Shown one piece after another: positions 27,293-36,610 of a stretch of DNA of 64,000 nt (position 1 is its first letter; the number at the start of each line of letters is the position of its first letter). The position numbers and the translations under genes were made by a program. A model generated the notes under the pieces. The model saw nothing but the letters and a program-made list of their open reading frames with translations, did no database searches and was not told the origin of the DNA. The stretch is from Hephaestia sp. MAHUQ-44 (GTDB lineage: Bacteria > Pseudomonadota > Alphaproteobacteria > Sphingomonadales > Sphingomonadaceae): contig NZ_JAMSLX010000012.1 in assembly GCF_023806085.1 (NCBI RefSeq), positions 32,896 through 96,895 on the forward strand, written 5' to 3'.

Positions 27293-27907
27293 ATGGCCAA
27301 GCTCTATTTCTACTACGCCTCGATGAACGCAGGGAAATCGACCACCTTGCTCCAGGCCGATTTCAACTATCGCGAGCGCGGCATGGCGACGATGCTGTTC
27401 ACCGCCGCGGTCCACGATCGCGGTGGCGCAGGCGTGATCGATTCACGGATCGGCCTGTCGACTCCGGCCACGCCCTTCGCTCCCGATACCGACATCGCCG
27501 GGCTCGTCGCCGATCGTCACGCGCACGAGCGCATCGCCTGCGTGCTGATCGACGAGGCACAATTCCTCACCGCCGCGCAGGTCGCCCAGCTCGCGCACAT
27601 CGCCGACGTGATGGGCATCCCCGTGCTCGCCTACGGCCTGCGCACCGATTTTCAGGGCGAGCTGTTCGAAGGCGCCGCCCGCCTGCTCGCGATCGCCGAC
27701 GCGCTCATCGAACTCAAATCGGTGTGCGCGTGCGGACGCAAGGCGACGATGAACCTGCGCGTCGATGCCGAAGGGCGCGCGGTGCGCCAGGGCGCGCAGA
27801 CCGAGATCGGCGGCAACGACCGGTACGTCGCGATGTGCCGGCGGCATTTCACCGAAGCGCTGGGCGCGGCCACAGCGCTCAGCACAGGTTCAGCCGAGCC
27901 CTGCTAA
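27293..27907 (+). CDS. tdk: Thymidine kinase (type II)
   Basis: This encodes 204 residues from the ATG at 27293; ATGs at 27281 and 27287 are possible. The P-loop YASMNAGKSTTLLQ (8-21), the Walker-B-like DEAQF and the lasso with two Cys pairs (VCACGRKA and MCRRHF; zinc ligands) define the human-cytosolic/TK1-like family. It phosphorylates thymidine to dTMP. The gene sits between rbfA and truB, where it is not part of the usual operon, so it is an insertion into the conserved order. Confidence 0.93.
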   Translation: MAKLYFYYASMNAGKSTTLLQADFNYRERGMATMLFTAAVHDRGGAGVIDSRIGLSTPATPFAPDTDIAGLVADRHAHERIACVLIDEAQFLTAAQVAQLAHIADVMGIPVLAYGLRTDFQGELFEGAARLLAIADALIELKSVCACGRKATMNLRVDAEGRAVRQGAQTEIGGNDRYVAMCRRHFTEALGAATALSTGSAEPC

Positions 27908-27930
27908 GAGGTGGCGCAAGGAGACCGGCA

Positions 27931-28332
27931 ATGCGCATCCCTGCCATCGTCATCACACTCGCGGCCACCGTCGCCGCCGCCAGCGCGCTTGCTGCGCCGA
28001 CGCCTGCGGAGCGCAAGATCGGCGTCGAGACCCGGATCACCTTCGCGAGCGGCGGCGGCATCCGCAACTGGCAGGCGGGCCCGCCCGAAAGCGGCATCCT
28101 CTACATGCAGGATCGCACGCTCAAATGGTACAAGGTCACGCTGTCGGGCCCGTGCATCGAGACGCGCGTCGGCCCGATGACGGTGGTCTACACCACCGAC
28201 AGTACGGGCACGTTCGATACCTTTTCCCGGCTCACCTTCCCCGATTATCCCGGCCGCGTCTGCGGGGTGAAAAGCATCCGGACCAGCCTGCCCCCTGCCG
28301 GACAGCCCGGGGCCCCCAAGCCGGCGAAGTGA
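27931..28332 (+). CDS. Small secreted protein, DUF6491-like
   Basis: This encodes 133 residues from ATG 27931, preceded by a strong AAGGAG at 7-nt spacing. A signal peptide (IVITLAATVAAASALAAP) leads to a mature domain with RNWQAGPPESGILYMQDRT, then LKWYKVTLSGPC and a second Cys in GRVCGVKS. The W-Y-L-C arrangement recalls the DUF6491 family. The two cysteines may form a disulfide in the periplasm. Function is unknown. It lies between tdk and truB. Confidence 0.72.
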   Translation: MRIPAIVITLAATVAAASALAAPTPAERKIGVETRITFASGGGIRNWQAGPPESGILYMQDRTLKWYKVTLSGPCIETRVGPMTVVYTTDSTGTFDTFSRLTFPDYPGRVCGVKSIRTSLPPAGQPGAPKPAK

Positions 28333-28374
28333 TCGCGCTTGGGTTCGCAGGCGCGCGCCGCTAAGCCCCGCGCG

Positions 28375-29298
28375 ATGCATGGCTGGATCATTCTCGACAA
28401 ACCCGTGGGGCTGGGCTCCACCCAGGCGGTCGCCGCGGTCAAACGCGCGCTGCGCACGGGCGGCTACCCCAAGCGCAAGGTGGGGCACGGCGGCACGCTC
28501 GATCCGCTGGCGTCGGGGGTGCTCCCGATCGCGGTCGGCGAGGCCACCAAACTGGCCGGACGGATGCTCGTCAGCGACAAGATCTATGCCTTCACGATCA
28601 CCTTCGGCGAAGAGACCGACTCGCTCGACGCCGAGGGCACGGTAGTCGAGACCAGTTCAATACGCCCCACGACCGCCGCGATCGAGCAGATCCTGCCGCG
28701 CTTCACCGGCGCGATCGAACAAGTGCCGCCCGCTTTCTCCGCGCTCAAGGTCGACGGCAAGCGGGCCTATGATCTGGCGCGCGCGGGCGAGGACGTGACG
28801 CTCGCGACGCGGGCGGTCACGATCCATGCCCTCACGCGCGAGGACGCCCCCGCGAGCGCGCCCGACGCGCCGGTCGATACCGTGACGCTGACCGCGCATG
28901 TCTCCAAGGGCACCTATATCCGCAGCCTCGCGCGTGACATCGCCCATGCGCTCGGAACGGTGGGTCATGTCACCATGTTGCGGCGCCTGAAGGCCGGCCC
29001 GTTCGCACTCGAACCGGCGATTTCGCTGGACAAATTGGACCAGGTCGCTATGGCCCGCGCGCTTGAGGACATCCTCCTGCCATTGAGCACGGCGCTGGAC
29101 GACATCCCGGCTCTCGCGCTCACCCCCGACCAGGCAGGGTCGCTCCGTCAGGGGCGAGTCCTGGTCGGGATCGCCGCTCACGATGGCCAACACCTTGCGA
29201 TTGAAGGCGGAATGCCGGTCGCTTTGGTCGAGGTTCTGAACCGCGAGGTTCGCGTCGTGCGCGGGTTCAACCTTACCCCCGATGTCGAAGGAAAGTGA
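28375..29298 (+). CDS. truB: tRNA pseudouridine(55) synthase
   Basis: This encodes 307 residues from ATG 28375. The catalytic Asp43 is in GHGGTLDPLASGVL. LDKPVGLGSTQAV, FSALKVDGKRAYDLAR and SKGTYIRSLARDI are family hallmarks. A C-terminal PUA-like part follows. It converts U55 of the T-loop of tRNAs to pseudouridine. The stop directly abuts the ATG of rpsO (29299), so translation of the two is probably coupled. Confidence 0.95.
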   Translation: MHGWIILDKPVGLGSTQAVAAVKRALRTGGYPKRKVGHGGTLDPLASGVLPIAVGEATKLAGRMLVSDKIYAFTITFGEETDSLDAEGTVVETSSIRPTTAAIEQILPRFTGAIEQVPPAFSALKVDGKRAYDLARAGEDVTLATRAVTIHALTREDAPASAPDAPVDTVTLTAHVSKGTYIRSLARDIAHALGTVGHVTMLRRLKAGPFALEPAISLDKLDQVAMARALEDILLPLSTALDDIPALALTPDQAGSLRQGRVLVGIAAHDGQHLAIEGGMPVALVEVLNREVRVVRGFNLTPDVEGK

Positions 29299-29568
29299 AT
29301 GTCGATCACGCAGGAGCGCAAGGATGCGCTCGTCAAGGAACATGGCCGCGCCGAAGGCGACACCGGCTCGACCGAAGTGCAGGTTGCGATCCTCACCGAG
29401 CGCATCCGCAACCTGACCGAGCATTTCAAGACCCATGCGAAGGACAACCATTCGCGCCGCGGCCTGCTGATGCTCGTCAACAAGCGCCGGTCGCTGCTGG
29501 ATTACCTCCGTCACAAGGACGGCCAGCGCTACCTCGATCTGATCGCGAAGCTCGGGCTTCGCAAGTAA
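29299..29568 (+). CDS. rpsO: 30S ribosomal protein S15
   Basis: This encodes 89 residues, the universal S15 length. Conserved segments are [36 protein letters not shown] and [12 protein letters not shown]. It binds the 16S rRNA central domain. A Rho-independent terminator follows at once, before a repeat and pnp. Confidence 0.97.
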   Translation: MSITQERKDALVKEHGRAEGDTGSTEVQVAILTERIRNLTEHFKTHAKDNHSRRGLLMLVNKRRSLLDYLRHKDGQRYLDLIAKLGLRK

Positions 29569-29573
29569 CCGGG

Positions 29574-29603
29574 ACGGCCCCTTTGAGGGGCCGTTTCATT
29601 TTT
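29574..29603 (+). terminator. Rho-independent terminator of rpsO
   Basis: The stem ACGGCCCC / GGGGCCGT with loop TTTGA is followed by the tract TTCATTTTT. It starts 6 nt after the rpsO stop. Confidence 0.9.
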
Positions 29604-29644
29604 CGGGAGCGGGCAATTCGGCACCGCGCCCGATCAAAAGCTCT

Positions 29645-29736
29645 CCCGTTCGCCCTGAGCTTGTCGAAGGGCTGCACTTCTTCATTCGGAAGCAAGGAAG
29701 CGAGAACGGGGCTTCGACAAGCTCAGCCCGAACGGG
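29645..29736. repeat. Inverted pair of CTGAGCTTGTCGAAG repeats (copy 1)
   Basis: The left unit CGTTCGCCCTGAGCTTGTCG begins at about 29647. The right unit, containing CTTCGACAAGCTCAG, ends at about 29736 in inverse orientation. The flanks GCTCTCC and GGAGAGC also pair. A second pair lies at 36611-36695. It is a dispersed repeat well known in many proteobacterial genomes. Confidence 0.85.
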
Positions 29737-29815
29737 TGTGGAGAGCATTTCGCAAGAGCCGTCAGGGCTCACACAGGCCCCGGTGGGATAGGCCCGCCGG
29801 TGTAAAGGAAATCAG

Positions 29816-32131
29816 ATGTTCGATACGAAAACTGTAAGCATCGAGTGGGGCGGCAAGACCCTCACGCTCGAAACGGGCCGCGTTGCCCGCCAGGCCAACG
29901 GCGCGGTGCTCGCGACGCTCGGTGAAACCGTGGTGCTGTGCGCCGTCACGGCCGCCAAGTCGGTGAAGGAAGGCCAGGATTTCTTCCCGCTGACCGTGCA
30001 CTATCAGGAAAAATTCTCGTCGGCCGGGCGCATCCCGGGCGGCTTCTTCAAGCGCGAGCGTGGGGCGACCGAAAAGGAGACGCTGACCAGCCGTCTGATC
30101 GACCGCCCGGTCCGCCCGCTCTTTCCCGAGGGCTTCTACAACGAGATCAACGTCATCGCCCAGGTGATGAGCTATGACGGCGAGAACGAGCCCGACATCC
30201 TGGCGATGATCGCCGCGTCGGCCGCGCTCACCATCTCGGGCGTGCCCTTCATGGGCCCGATCGCCGGCGCGCGCGTCGGCTATGTCGATGGCGAGTTCGT
30301 CCTCAACCCGACGATCGAAGAGACCAAAAGCGGCGATCTCGACCTCGTCGTCGCGGGCACCTCGAACGCCGTGATGATGGTCGAATCCGAAGCCGCCGAA
30401 CTGTCGGAAGACACGATGCTCGGCGCCGTGATGTTCGCGCACCGCGCGTGCCAGCCGGTGATCGACGCGATCATCGATCTCGCCGAGCAGGCCGCCAAGG
30501 AGCCTTGGGAACTCGCGCCGCAAGCCGATGTGTCGGCGACGAAGAAGAAGCTGAAGAGCCTGATCGGCAAGGATATCGCCGCAGCCTATAAGCTGACCAA
30601 CAAGTCGGCCCGTTCGGACGCGCTCAACGCGGCACGCGCCAAGGCGAAGGAGGCGTTCGCCGACGCCAGCCCGCAGGACCAGATGGCCGCGATCAAGCTC
30701 GTCAAGAAGCTCGAAGCGGAAATCGTGCGCGGCGCGATCCTCAAGGACGGCCACCGGATCGACGGGCGCAACACCAAGCAGATCCGCCCGATCGAAGGCA
30801 TGGTCCGCTTCCTGCCGCGCACCCATGGTTCGGCGCTGTTCACCCGCGGCGAAACGCAGGCGATCTGCACCACCACGCTGGGCACCAAGGACAGCGAGCA
30901 GATGATCGACGGGCTGACCGGCCTGTCGTACGAGCGCTTCATGCTGCACTATAACTTCCCGCCCTATTCGGTCGGTGAAGTGGGCCGCTTCGGCGCGCCC
31001 GGCCGTCGCGAAATCGGCCATGGCAAGCTGGCGTGGCGCGCGCTGCACCGCGTGCTGCCGACGGTGGAAGAATTCCCGTATACGATCCGCGTCCTCTCCG
31101 ACATCACCGAATCGAACGGCTCGTCGTCGATGGCGACGGTGTGCGGCGGTTCGCTGGCGATGATGGATGCCGGCGTGCCGCTCAAGCGGCCGGTGTCGGG
31201 CATTGCGATGGGCCTCATCCTCGAAGGCAAGGACTTTGCGGTCCTCTCCGACATCCTCGGCGACGAGGATCACCTCGGCGACATGGATTTCAAGGTCGCG
31301 GGCACCAGCGAGGGCATCACGTCCTTGCAGATGGACATCAAGATCGCCGGGATCACCGAGGAGATCATGAAGGTCGCGCTGGCGCAGGCGCATGAGGGCC
31401 GCGCGCACATCCTCGGCGAAATGGCCAAGGCGCTCGATCACACGCGCGAAGAACTCTCGGCGCACGCCCCGCGCATCGAGACGATGCAGATCGACAAGTC
31501 GAAGATTCGCGACGTCATCGGCACCGGCGGCAAGGTGATCCGCGAGATCGTCGCCACCACCGGCGCCAAGGTCGACATCGATGACGAGGGCGTGATCAAG
31601 ATCTCGTCGTCCGACGTCAGCCAGATCGAGGCCGCGCGCGTCTGGATTCAGGGCATCGTCGAAGAGGCCGAAGTCGGCAAGATCTACACCGGCAAGGTCG
31701 TCAACATCGTCGATTTCGGCGCGTTCGTGAACTTCATGGGCGGCAAGGACGGCCTCGTCCACGTCTCCGAGATGAAGAACGAGCGGGTCGAAAAGCCCAC
31801 CGATGTCGTCTCCGAAGGCCAGGAAGTGAAGGTCAAGGTGCTCGAGATCGATCCGCGCGGCAAGGTTCGCCTGTCGATGCGCGTCGTCGATCAGGAAACC
31901 GGCGCCGAGCTGGAAGACACCCGCCCGCCGCGCGAGCCGCGTGAGCGTGGTGACCGCGGCGATCGCGGTGGCCGGGGCGGTGATCGCGGCCCGCGCCGTG
32001 ATCGCGGCCCGCGCCGCGACGACGATCGCGGCCCGCGTCGCGGTGGCGGCGGCGGACACAGCGACGGCGCCAAGGATGAGGGCGATGCCCCCGCCTTCGC
32101 GCCCGCTTTCCTGACCGGCGATCGCGACTGA
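29816..32131 (+). CDS. pnp: Polyribonucleotide nucleotidyltransferase (PNPase)
   Basis: This encodes 771 residues from ATG 29816 with AAAGGA upstream. It holds two RNase PH domains (about 1-230 and 310-545) joined by the alpha-helical linker. A KH domain follows (about 555-615, with [10 protein letters not shown]), then an S1 domain (about 620-690, with [15 protein letters not shown]). The tail is an Arg/Gly/Asp-rich low-complexity region with repeats such as [15 protein letters not shown], which may bind RNA or RNase E. It degrades RNA 3' to 5' by phosphorolysis. A terminator follows. Confidence 0.97.
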   Translation: MFDTKTVSIEWGGKTLTLETGRVARQANGAVLATLGETVVLCAVTAAKSVKEGQDFFPLTVHYQEKFSSAGRIPGGFFKRERGATEKETLTSRLIDRPVRPLFPEGFYNEINVIAQVMSYDGENEPDILAMIAASAALTISGVPFMGPIAGARVGYVDGEFVLNPTIEETKSGDLDLVVAGTSNAVMMVESEAAELSEDTMLGAVMFAHRACQPVIDAIIDLAEQAAKEPWELAPQADVSATKKKLKSLIGKDIAAAYKLTNKSARSDALNAARAKAKEAFADASPQDQMAAIKLVKKLEAEIVRGAILKDGHRIDGRNTKQIRPIEGMVRFLPRTHGSALFTRGETQAICTTTLGTKDSEQMIDGLTGLSYERFMLHYNFPPYSVGEVGRFGAPGRREIGHGKLAWRALHRVLPTVEEFPYTIRVLSDITESNGSSSMATVCGGSLAMMDAGVPLKRPVSGIAMGLILEGKDFAVLSDILGDEDHLGDMDFKVAGTSEGITSLQMDIKIAGITEEIMKVALAQAHEGRAHILGEMAKALDHTREELSAHAPRIETMQIDKSKIRDVIGTGGKVIREIVATTGAKVDIDDEGVIKISSSDVSQIEAARVWIQGIVEEAEVGKIYTGKVVNIVDFGAFVNFMGGKDGLVHVSEMKNERVEKPTDVVSEGQEVKVKVLEIDPRGKVRLSMRVVDQETGAELEDTRPPREPRERGDRGDRGGRGGDRGPRRDRGPRRDDDRGPRRGGGGGHSDGAKDEGDAPAFAPAFLTGDRD

Positions 32132-32156
32132 GCGATCCCGACCAACCGATGAAACG

Positions 32157-32188
32157 GGGCCCGGCGAGCGATTGCCGGGCCCTTTTTC
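32157..32188 (+). terminator. Rho-independent terminator of pnp
   Basis: The stem GGGCCCGGC / GCCGGGCCC with an eight-base loop is followed by TTTTT. It lies about 25 nt after the pnp stop. Confidence 0.92.
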
Positions 32189-32489
32189 GTTACCCGGACC
32201 CCGCATGCTGACGGCTCGGGCAGGCGCGCTCGTGCCGCGAGCACCGGGGCGCCGACGCCGGCGTCCGGGGCTGTCCTACAGGCCGTGTTCTGGGATAGAA
32301 TGCTGCCGCTCTTTCTCATCGGCAGCCGACAGTGGATCGATTCCGGCGTACCGGGCGGGACCGGCCGCGACAGGTGCCAGACTGTCAACTTTGTCAACTT
32401 CGCGGTCGGCAAGACCATGTTTTGCGGCGCGGCCTCGGGAATGGAGATGCCACGCTCTCTCGGGGTCCCGGCGCGCGATCATGTCATAA
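32189..32489. other. Intergenic region with a shared sequence element, no gene seen
   Basis: About 300 nt lie between the pnp terminator and the tmRNA coding piece. I see CTGTCCTACA at 32271-32280 and the tandem motif GTCAACTTTGTCAACTT at 32384-32400. Both recur at similar spacing in inverse orientation before hrpB. Short ORFs on both strands have no ribosome sites or family features. The tmRNA 3' trailer is probably here. Confidence 0.5.
32384..32400 (+). repeat. Tandem GTCAAC motif (copy 1)
   Basis: GTCAACTTTGTCAACTT is an exact 17-base match, inverted, to 39556-39572 directly before hrpB. Each copy contains GTCAACTT or GTCAACTTT twice in a row. Confidence 0.7.
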
Positions 32490-32825
32490 GTCCAGGGGGT
32501 TCTGTTGCCCGGCCCCCCTGGCGGCCGCTGGAATCGCTTCTGTTGCCCGGTGCGGTCCAACCGCGCTTTCGTCGTTCTAACCTAGACCGTGAGGTCTTGG
32601 GTTAGGCCGCAATTGCGAGCGCCTCGTTATCGTTGGCACTTGTGTTATGGGCCGTCGCGGTGGTCCCATTCCGGGTGAAAACAGCGCTTTTCAACACACG
32701 TCGATCCTGGTTCGGCCCCGTCAGGTGGCTCCGCGAGCAGGAGGAGCCATCTGGTGGAGCCGCCGGGTACTGCCCCCGGGTCCGCTGCGCCTATTGTACG
32801 CCGCAGTTTATCACCATAGCCGACC
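32490..32825 (-). ncRNA. ssrA: Two-piece (circularly permuted) tmRNA
   Basis: On the minus strand the acceptor piece comes first, ending GGCTCCACCA with the CCA at 32754-32752. After a short spacer (a hairpin around GGCTCC/GGAGCC) the coding piece begins GGGGCCGAACCAGGATCGAC at 32719. The 5' GGGGCCG pairs with CGGCTCC before ACCA to give the seven-pair acceptor stem, with one G-U pair. The coding piece encodes ANDNEALAIAA and ends near 32490, after two copies of CCGGGCAACAGAA. The order 3' part, spacer, 5' part is the alphaproteobacterial permuted form. The T-stem CCGGG/CCCGG encloses GGCAGTA rather than TTCRANY. The outer ends are approximate. tmRNA with SmpB rescues stalled ribosomes. Confidence 0.93.
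32602..32637 (-). other. tmRNA proteolysis-tag reading frame (ANDNEALAIAA, TAA stop)
   Basis: Eleven codons plus TAA encode ANDNEALAIAA inside the coding piece of the tmRNA. This ends in the Ala-Ala signal read by ClpXP/ClpAP, and the sequence is of the usual alphaproteobacterial type. Confidence 0.95.
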
Positions 32826-32930
32826 CGAAAGCCGACACGGCTCATATAGGCGGCCGACGCGCGAAAGAAAAGGCGTCCCGACTGGGCGTCACGCCCTTGA
32901 AGCGCCATAATGCGGGCGCATAGCCCGATC

Positions 32931-33362
32931 ATGTTGACGCAGCGTTCCCGTTATGCGCTCCGCGCGATGCTCTATCTTGCCCAAGCACCCGTAGGCGGCC
33001 CACCGATCGCGATGCACCGCATCGCCACCCACGCCAATGTGCCGCGCAAGTTTCTCGAACTGATCCTTGCCGACCTGCGCGACGCCGGGCTGCTCGTCAG
33101 CCGGCGCGGCAAATTGGGCGGCTATTACCTGTCCAAGCCCACCCATCTGGTGTCGCTGGGCGAGATCATCCGCGTGATCGAAGGCCCGCTCGCGCTGGTA
33201 CCGTGCGTCAGCCGCACCGCGTACAAGCGCTGCAAGGATTGCGAGGACGAAGCCACGTGCGCGATCCGCCATGCGATGATGCGCGTACGCGACGAAACCG
33301 CGCGCATCCTCGACGGCACCAGCCTTGCGGATGCCACCGCCGAGGATCTGGCGGCGGCCTGA
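32931..33362 (+). CDS. Rrf2-family regulator with cysteine cluster
   Basis: This encodes 143 residues from ATG 32931. The winged helix-turn-helix reads MLTQRSRYALRAMLYLA with IATHANVPRKFLELILADLRDAGLLVSRRG, then GGYYLSKP. Cysteines at 92, 101, 104 and 110 (PCVSRTAYKRCKDCEDEATC) fit an Fe-S-binding loop like those of IscR, RirA or NsrR, so the protein probably senses iron, redox state or NO. It does not adjoin isc or suf genes. It stands between tmRNA and mscL, divergent from tmRNA. Confidence 0.9.
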   Translation: MLTQRSRYALRAMLYLAQAPVGGPPIAMHRIATHANVPRKFLELILADLRDAGLLVSRRGKLGGYYLSKPTHLVSLGEIIRVIEGPLALVPCVSRTAYKRCKDCEDEATCAIRHAMMRVRDETARILDGTSLADATAEDLAAA

Positions 33363-33386
33363 CGCGCAGGCCGTCGGCCACCCCCC

Positions 33387-33833
33387 TTATTTTTCCCCGC
33401 GCTGGGCCTTCAGCTCATCGCGGATTTCGCGCAACAGCACGATATCGGCGGCTTCCGCCTCGGGTGCGGGGTTCTGCGCGTCGAAGCGCGCCATCATCTT
33501 GTTCGCCGACCGGACGAGCATGAAGATGATGAACGCCAGGATCAGGAAGTTGATCACCACGGTGATGAACTCGCCATAACCGAGCAACGGCACCCCCGCT
33601 TCCTTGAGCGCGGCATAATTGGTGGCCGAACCGGCATAATTCTCGGGGATCGGCCCGAGGCGGATGAAATAGCTCGAAAAGTCGAACCCGCCGAACAACC
33701 AGCCGACCACCGGCATGATCAGATCGTCGGTCAACGACTTGGTGATGGTCGCAAAAGCGCCGCCGATAATCACCGCGATGGCGAGATCAAGCACGTTGCC
33801 GCGCATGACGAAGGCTTTGAATTCGTTAAACAT
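33387..33833 (-). CDS. mscL: Large-conductance mechanosensitive channel
   Basis: This encodes 148 residues. It has the typical MscL N-terminus (FNEFKAFVMRGNVLDLAIAVIIGGAF), first transmembrane helix, a periplasmic loop, the second helix (FITVVINFLILAFIIFMLV) and a cytoplasmic charged helix. It forms a homopentamer in the inner membrane and opens on osmotic downshock. It is convergent with the Rrf2 gene and divergent from lemA. Confidence 0.96.
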   Translation of the reverse strand: MFNEFKAFVMRGNVLDLAIAVIIGGAFATITKSLTDDLIMPVVGWLFGGFDFSSYFIRLGPIPENYAGSATNYAALKEAGVPLLGYGEFITVVINFLILAFIIFMLVRSANKMMARFDAQNPAPEAEAADIVLLREIRDELKAQRGEK

Positions 33834-33928
33834 CCCTGAAATCTCCCTGGGCGCGCACCGATTTCGGTTTCGCCTTCTATCCTGCTTCGCCTAGAATGAG
33901 GAGACAAGGGACTAGAGGAACAAAACGC

Positions 33929-34522
33929 ATGAAATACCGTGCCCCGATCATGATCGCCGCCGCGATGACCGTGAGCGCCTGCGGAATCAATTCGGTCCCC
34001 ACCGCCGAAGAGAATGTCAACGCGCGCTGGGCCGACGTCCAGGCCGATTACCAGCGCCGCGCCAACCTGATCCCCAACCTCGTCAACACGGTGAAAGCCT
34101 CGGTCGCCGCCGAGGACAAGATCCTGACCGACGTGATCAGCGCGCGCGCCAAGGCGACCGCAATCCAGGTCAATGCCGACGATCTCTCCGACCCCGCCAA
34201 GATGCAGCAATTCGCGGCCGCACAGGGCCAGTTGGGTGGCACGCTGAGCCGCCTGCTCGCGACCGTCGAGGCCTATCCCGAGATCAAGAGCCAGACCAAT
34301 TTCCCGACGCTGATGAGCCAGCTCGAAGGCACCGAGAACCGCATCACGATCGCGATCCGCGACTATAACAGCGCGGTGCAGGAGTATAACACCCGCATCC
34401 GCACCTTCCCCGACGCGGTCGGCGCCAAGATCTTCTACGGCGCCAAGGCCAAGGTGCCCTATCAGGCGACGACGCCGGGCGCCGAAAACGCACCGACGGT
34501 CGATTTCGGGAACATGAACTGA
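33929..34522 (+). CDS. LemA family lipoprotein
   Basis: This encodes 197 residues from ATG 33929. The N-terminal signal ends in a lipobox-like VSAC, so it is probably membrane-anchored. The core RWADVQADYQRRANLIPNLVNTVK, with YNSAVQEYNTRIRTFPDAVGA, is the LemA signature; the body is an elongated helical bundle. LemA genes commonly precede TPM-domain genes, as here, but the function is not established. Confidence 0.92.
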   Translation: MKYRAPIMIAAAMTVSACGINSVPTAEENVNARWADVQADYQRRANLIPNLVNTVKASVAAEDKILTDVISARAKATAIQVNADDLSDPAKMQQFAAAQGQLGGTLSRLLATVEAYPEIKSQTNFPTLMSQLEGTENRITIAIRDYNSAVQEYNTRIRTFPDAVGAKIFYGAKAKVPYQATTPGAENAPTVDFGNMN

Positions 34523-34559
34523 TCGCTATCGCGCCTTTCCTCGTTTCGGAGGCTCGTTG

Positions 34560-35381
34560 ATGATCGCCCGCGAAATGAACCGCTTCAACCGCGCATGGAT
34601 GCCCGCTTTGCTGCTGTTGCTGGCGATGGCGCTGGCGGTGCCCGCGTTCGCCCAGACCTTCCCCGCGCTCTCGGGCCGGGTGGTCGATGCCGCCGATCTG
34701 CTCGATCCCGCGCAGGAAGCGCAACTCACCCAGCTTTCCGAACAGATCGAACAGGCCTCGTCGCGGCAGTTCGTGGTCGCGACGGTGCTCGATCTCCAAG
34801 GCTATCCGATCGAGGATTACGGCTACAAGCTCGGCCGCGACTGGAAGATCGGGCAGGCGGGCGCCAATAACGGCATTCTCCTGCTGGTCGCGCCCAACGA
34901 GCGCAAGGTGCGGATCGAGGTCGGCTATGGGCTCGAACCGATCATGACCGACGCGCTGTCGAGCATCATCATCAACCAGACGATCCTGCCCCGATTCCGC
35001 GACGGCGACATGGCAGGGGGGATCATCGCCGGCGCCGGTGCGATCGGCGAACAGATGAAGCTGCCGCTCGAAGCCGCCGAGCAGCGTGCGCAGCAAGTGG
35101 CGAGCGAGAACAAGCAAAGCGATGACGGCGGCCTGTTCGTTGGAATCTTCTGGTTGTGCGTGCTGGGCTTCGTCATCCTGCGCCTGGTCGCGCGCCGTGG
35201 CCACGGACGGCGCTATCGCCGCGGGCTCGGCCCCGTGGTGCTGTGGGGGTCGGGATCGGGCGGCGACTGGGGCGGCGGCTCGAGTGGCGGGTCAGGCTGG
35301 GGCGGCTTTTCCGGTGGCGGCGGTGGCTTTTCGGGCGGCGGCGGCTCGTTTGGGGGCGGTGGCGCCTCGGGGGGCTGGTAG
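34560..35381 (+). CDS. TPM-domain membrane protein (YgcG family) with Gly/Ser-rich tail
   Basis: This encodes 273 residues from ATG 34560, with GGAGG upstream. A signal peptide (LLLLLAMALAVPAFAQ) leads to a TPM domain (about 35-165, with VVDAADLLDPAQEAQL, GRDWKIGQAGANNGILLLVAP and EVGYGLE). One transmembrane helix (about 195-215) and a Gly/Ser/Trp/Phe-rich tail (GGFSGGGGGFSGGGGSFG) follow. It pairs with lemA upstream and directly abuts a second TPM gene. TPM proteins in plants act in photosystem repair; the bacterial role is unclear. Confidence 0.9.
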   Translation: MIAREMNRFNRAWMPALLLLLAMALAVPAFAQTFPALSGRVVDAADLLDPAQEAQLTQLSEQIEQASSRQFVVATVLDLQGYPIEDYGYKLGRDWKIGQAGANNGILLLVAPNERKVRIEVGYGLEPIMTDALSSIIINQTILPRFRDGDMAGGIIAGAGAIGEQMKLPLEAAEQRAQQVASENKQSDDGGLFVGIFWLCVLGFVILRLVARRGHGRRYRRGLGPVVLWGSGSGGDWGGGSSGGSGWGGFSGGGGGFSGGGGSFGGGGASGGW

Positions 35382-36062
35382 ATGCGCATCTCCCGCCTGA
35401 CCGAGGCCGAGCATAGCCGCGTCACCGATGCGGTACGCGACGCCGAACACGGTACCGATGGTGAGATCGTGACGATCGTGACCGCGCGGTCGGACGAGTA
35501 TCACGATATCGCGCTCCATTATGCGGTCGGCGCCATGTTGCTGGTGGTCGCGGGCACGGCCTTGTGCCCCGGCGCGATCGACGCCGCCATCGCCCGGCTT
35601 TCGGGCGGCTGGGCGGGCGATCCCGTGCCGTGGCGCAGCTTCGTTGCGCTGATGGTGGCCGAGGCGATCGTTTTCCTCGTCGTGCGCTCTGCGCTGGTCT
35701 GGATGCCGCTGCGGATGGCGCTGACCCCCAAGGCCGTGCGCGCGCGGCGGGTGCGGCGGCGCGCGATCGACTATTTCAGGGTCGGTGCCGAGCGGCGGAC
35801 GACCGCACGAGTCGGCATCCTGCTCTATCTGTCGCTCGACGAGCACAATGCCGAGATCATCGCCGACGAGGCGATCCACCGCCAAGTCCCCGCCGAGCGC
35901 TGGGGCGACGCGATGGCAGCGCTGGTCGATGAGGTCCGTGCCGGGCGGCCCGGCGAGGGCATGGCGGCAGCGGTAACCCAGATCGGCATGCTCCTCGCCG
36001 AGACCTTCCCCAAGACCGAGGCCGACACCAACGAACTTCCCGACCGGCTGATCGAATTGTGA
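35382..36062 (+). CDS. TPM-domain protein with two membrane helices
   Basis: This encodes 226 residues, starting directly after the stop of the previous TPM gene. An N-terminal part ([33 protein letters not shown]), two hydrophobic segments (about 47-65 and 88-110) and the C-terminal segment [23 protein letters not shown] place it in the second TPM-like family found after lemA and ygcG. It is likely an inner-membrane partner of the preceding protein. Its stop overlaps the GTG start of the NUDIX gene. Confidence 0.82.
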   Translation: MRISRLTEAEHSRVTDAVRDAEHGTDGEIVTIVTARSDEYHDIALHYAVGAMLLVVAGTALCPGAIDAAIARLSGGWAGDPVPWRSFVALMVAEAIVFLVVRSALVWMPLRMALTPKAVRARRVRRRAIDYFRVGAERRTTARVGILLYLSLDEHNAEIIADEAIHRQVPAERWGDAMAALVDEVRAGRPGEGMAAAVTQIGMLLAETFPKTEADTNELPDRLIEL

Positions 36063-36592
36063 GCGGCACGCCGACGGACATGGGGCCGGTCGAGACCGTC
36101 TGGCAGGGCCGGTTCATCGCCGCCAGGCGCCAGGGAAAGTGGGAATATGCGGCGCGGGCGCGGGGGATACAGGCGGCGGTGATCCTGGCGATCGACGCGG
36201 GCGACGTGATCCTGGTCGAGCAATATCGCGTGCCGCTGGGGCGCCAGTGCCTCGAACTGCCCGCCGGACTGGTGGGCGACGAAACCGCGGGGGAATCGGC
36301 TGAAACATCGGCGGCGCGCGAGTTGGAGGAAGAGACCGGTTACCGGGCGGCACGCATCGAGAAGCTCGGCTTCTTCTATGCCTCGCCGGGGATGGTCTCG
36401 GAAGGATTCACGCTGGTGCGCGCGCACGGGCTGACCAAGGTCGGCCCCGGCGGCGGCGATGGTGACGAGCAGATCATCGTCCATCGCGTGCCGCTGGCCA
36501 CAATCGCCGATTTCGTGGCCACGAAGCGCGCCGAGGGGCTGGCGATCGACGTCAAGCTGCTGTTGCTGCTGGCGCCGTCGATCTTGGGATAG
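36059..36592 (+). CDS. NUDIX hydrolase, ADP-ribose pyrophosphatase-like
   Basis: This encodes 177 residues from a GTG that overlaps the upstream [26 protein letters not shown] runs into the Nudix box with [11 protein letters not shown], and [14 protein letters not shown] follows. These are the marks of NudF-type ADP-sugar pyrophosphatases, which hydrolyse ADP-ribose to AMP and ribose 5-phosphate. It is the last gene of the lemA-TPM-TPM-NUDIX run. Confidence 0.88.
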   Translation: MSGTPTDMGPVETVWQGRFIAARRQGKWEYAARARGIQAAVILAIDAGDVILVEQYRVPLGRQCLELPAGLVGDETAGESAETSAARELEEETGYRAARIEKLGFFYASPGMVSEGFTLVRAHGLTKVGPGGGDGDEQIIVHRVPLATIADFVATKRAEGLAIDVKLLLLLAPSILG

Positions 36593-36610
36593 TGCCCACA
36601 CGAACCCGAT

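Noticed and set aside
32633..32932. Several ORFs of 85-96 codons on both strands
   Set aside because: They overlap the tmRNA gene, whose acceptor stem, CCA and tag are visible. None has a ribosome site or family pattern.
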